Origin: JAHBXL01 sp964409775
GTDB taxonomy: Bacteria > Planctomycetota > Phycisphaerae > Phycisphaerales > UBA1924
Direction of reading: 5' to 3'
NCBI GenBank assembly: GCA_964409775.1
Contig: CAYPEI010000002.1
Location: 208,138 to 272,137, forward strand
Length of the DNA: 64,000 nucleotides
This document shows, one piece after another, positions 63,308 through 64,000 of this stretch; within the stretch, counting starts at the first letter, position 1, and each line of letters begins with the position of its first letter. The notes beneath the pieces are model-generated. The model ran no database searches and was not told the origin of the DNA. It saw nothing but the letters and a program-made list of their open reading frames with translations. The position numbers were made by a program, and so were the translations under genes.

Positions 63308-64000
63308 ATGACCACCGCCGCGACGCGTCCGACGACGTCCCTCAAGCCCTCCACCGACCCGCTCCAACTCATCGACGTCGACCACGTCCGCTTCCACGTC
63401 GGCAACGCCAAGCAGGCCGCGTTCTTCTACGCCCACTGCTTCGGCTTCCAGATCGAGCAGGTCTGCGACCTCACCACCGGCGCCCGCGATGCCGCCTCCT
63501 ACCTCCTCACCCAGGGCAACATCCGCTTCCTGCTCACCAGCGGCCTCACCGCCGAGCATCCCGCCAGCCTCGAAGTGGCGATGTACGGCGACGGCGTCAA
63601 GGACGTCGCCTTCACCGTCTTCGATGCCGAGAAGGCCTTCGACCGCGCCGTCAAGAACGGCGCCACCCCCGCCCCCGGCGGCGAGCCCCGCACCCTCCGC
63701 GATGAACACGGCGCCGTCACCACCGCCAGCATCCGCACCTACGGCCGCTGCGTCCACACCTTCGTCTCCCGCACCGGCGGGTACGACCTCACCAAGGTCA
63801 AGACCGGCGGCGTCTTCGCGCCCCGGTTCCGCAGGATCTCCGACACCGCCGCCTGCGAGCCCGCCCGCGGCTGCGCCCCGCAGGCCGGAGTCTCCAGCGT
63901 CCTCACCATCAACGAGCACAACAAGAAGCACCCCTGCGGCCTCAAGTACGTCGACCACCTCGTCGGCAACGTCGAGATGGGCAAGATGAACCACTGGGTG
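63308..64000 (+). CDS. hppD: 4-hydroxyphenylpyruvate dioxygenase, 3' end outside window
   Basis: Non-heme iron enzyme of tyrosine breakdown (4-hydroxyphenylpyruvate to homogentisate). The first 231 residues are visible. VDHVRFHVGNAKQAAFFYAHCFGF (N-terminal VOC half) and LKYVDHLVGNVE with the first iron-ligand His (about residue 221) match the family; two ligands lie beyond the window. AGGAG is 8 bases before the ATG, and TATCAT (63275-63280) is a likely -10. Confidence 0.93.
   Translation, partial: MTTAATRPTTSLKPSTDPLQLIDVDHVRFHVGNAKQAAFFYAHCFGFQIEQVCDLTTGARDAASYLLTQGNIRFLLTSGLTAEHPASLEVAMYGDGVKDVAFTVFDAEKAFDRAVKNGATPAPGGEPRTLRDEHGAVTTASIRTYGRCVHTFVSRTGGYDLTKVKTGGVFAPRFRRISDTAACEPARGCAPQAGVSSVLTINEHNKKHPCGLKYVDHLVGNVEMGKMNHWV

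Overview
This 64 kb window is high-GC, gene-dense bacterial chromosome, most likely from a Planctomycetota bacterium, with class Phycisphaerae as my best guess. The reasons are a 54-residue small basic protein of the PVC-superphylum type (4911-5075), a DUF1501/DUF1800 gene pair, an alternative complex III plus caa3 oxidase cluster, an exoprotein with a PEP-CTERM-like tail, a kynurenine-pathway gene cluster, and an LPS heptose gene (hldE). No transposase, integrase, phage gene, rRNA or CRISPR array was seen. No gene-free stretch exceeds about 300 bases; the largest gaps (6667-6929, 28195-28413, 63097-63307) are described below.

Layout. 1-6043: a SNF2 helicase cut by the window edge, its SWIM-finger neighbour, an aminotransferase, the PVC small basic protein and a proline-rich membrane protein. 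6121-14731: an orphan NuoI-like ferredoxin, an exported PEP-CTERM-like protein, pyrF, DUF971, a DUF695-RraB fusion, recG, polX and psuG. 14895-22005: tryptophan/kynurenine catabolism on the plus strand (two adjacent 3-hydroxyanthranilate dioxygenases, a META lipoprotein, ACMS decarboxylase, kynureninase, an unknown protein, kynurenine 3-monooxygenase). 22126-23595: two paralogous membrane/zinc-ribbon proteins. 23644-26636: DUF1501 and DUF1800. 26776-28194: heme A synthase, divergent from the respiratory cluster. 28414-44183: ActABCDEF (quinol:cytochrome c oxidoreductase), a His-rich one-TM protein, SCO, caa3 oxidase subunits II, I, III and IV, and an unknown two-TM protein. 44144-49899: a Minf_1886-type protein, 3-methyladenine glycosylase, and system II cytochrome c biogenesis (ResB, CcsA), which fits the many c-type hemes made next door. 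50075-64000: amidohydrolase, OmpA-type lipoprotein, AI-2E/PerM permease, trmD, DUF4126, unknown membrane protein, tRNA-Leu(TAA), HPt protein, REC-GGDEF cyclase, hldE, sppA, frr, pyrH, and hppD (cut by the window end).

The main biochemical theme is aerobic respiration and its supply: ActABCDEF oxidises quinol, caa3 reduces oxygen, CtaA makes heme A, SCO delivers copper, and ResB/CcsA attach heme c. A second theme is aromatic amino acid breakdown (the kynurenine genes, and HPPD for tyrosine).

The most notable non-gene signal is a TANNNT box 5-9 bases before the start codon, most often 6, at eleven transcription-unit heads. This spacing puts transcription start on or next to the start codon, so many transcripts here are probably leaderless. 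Two exported-protein genes instead show a -35/17/-10 promoter, a long leader and a strong Shine-Dalgarno sequence.
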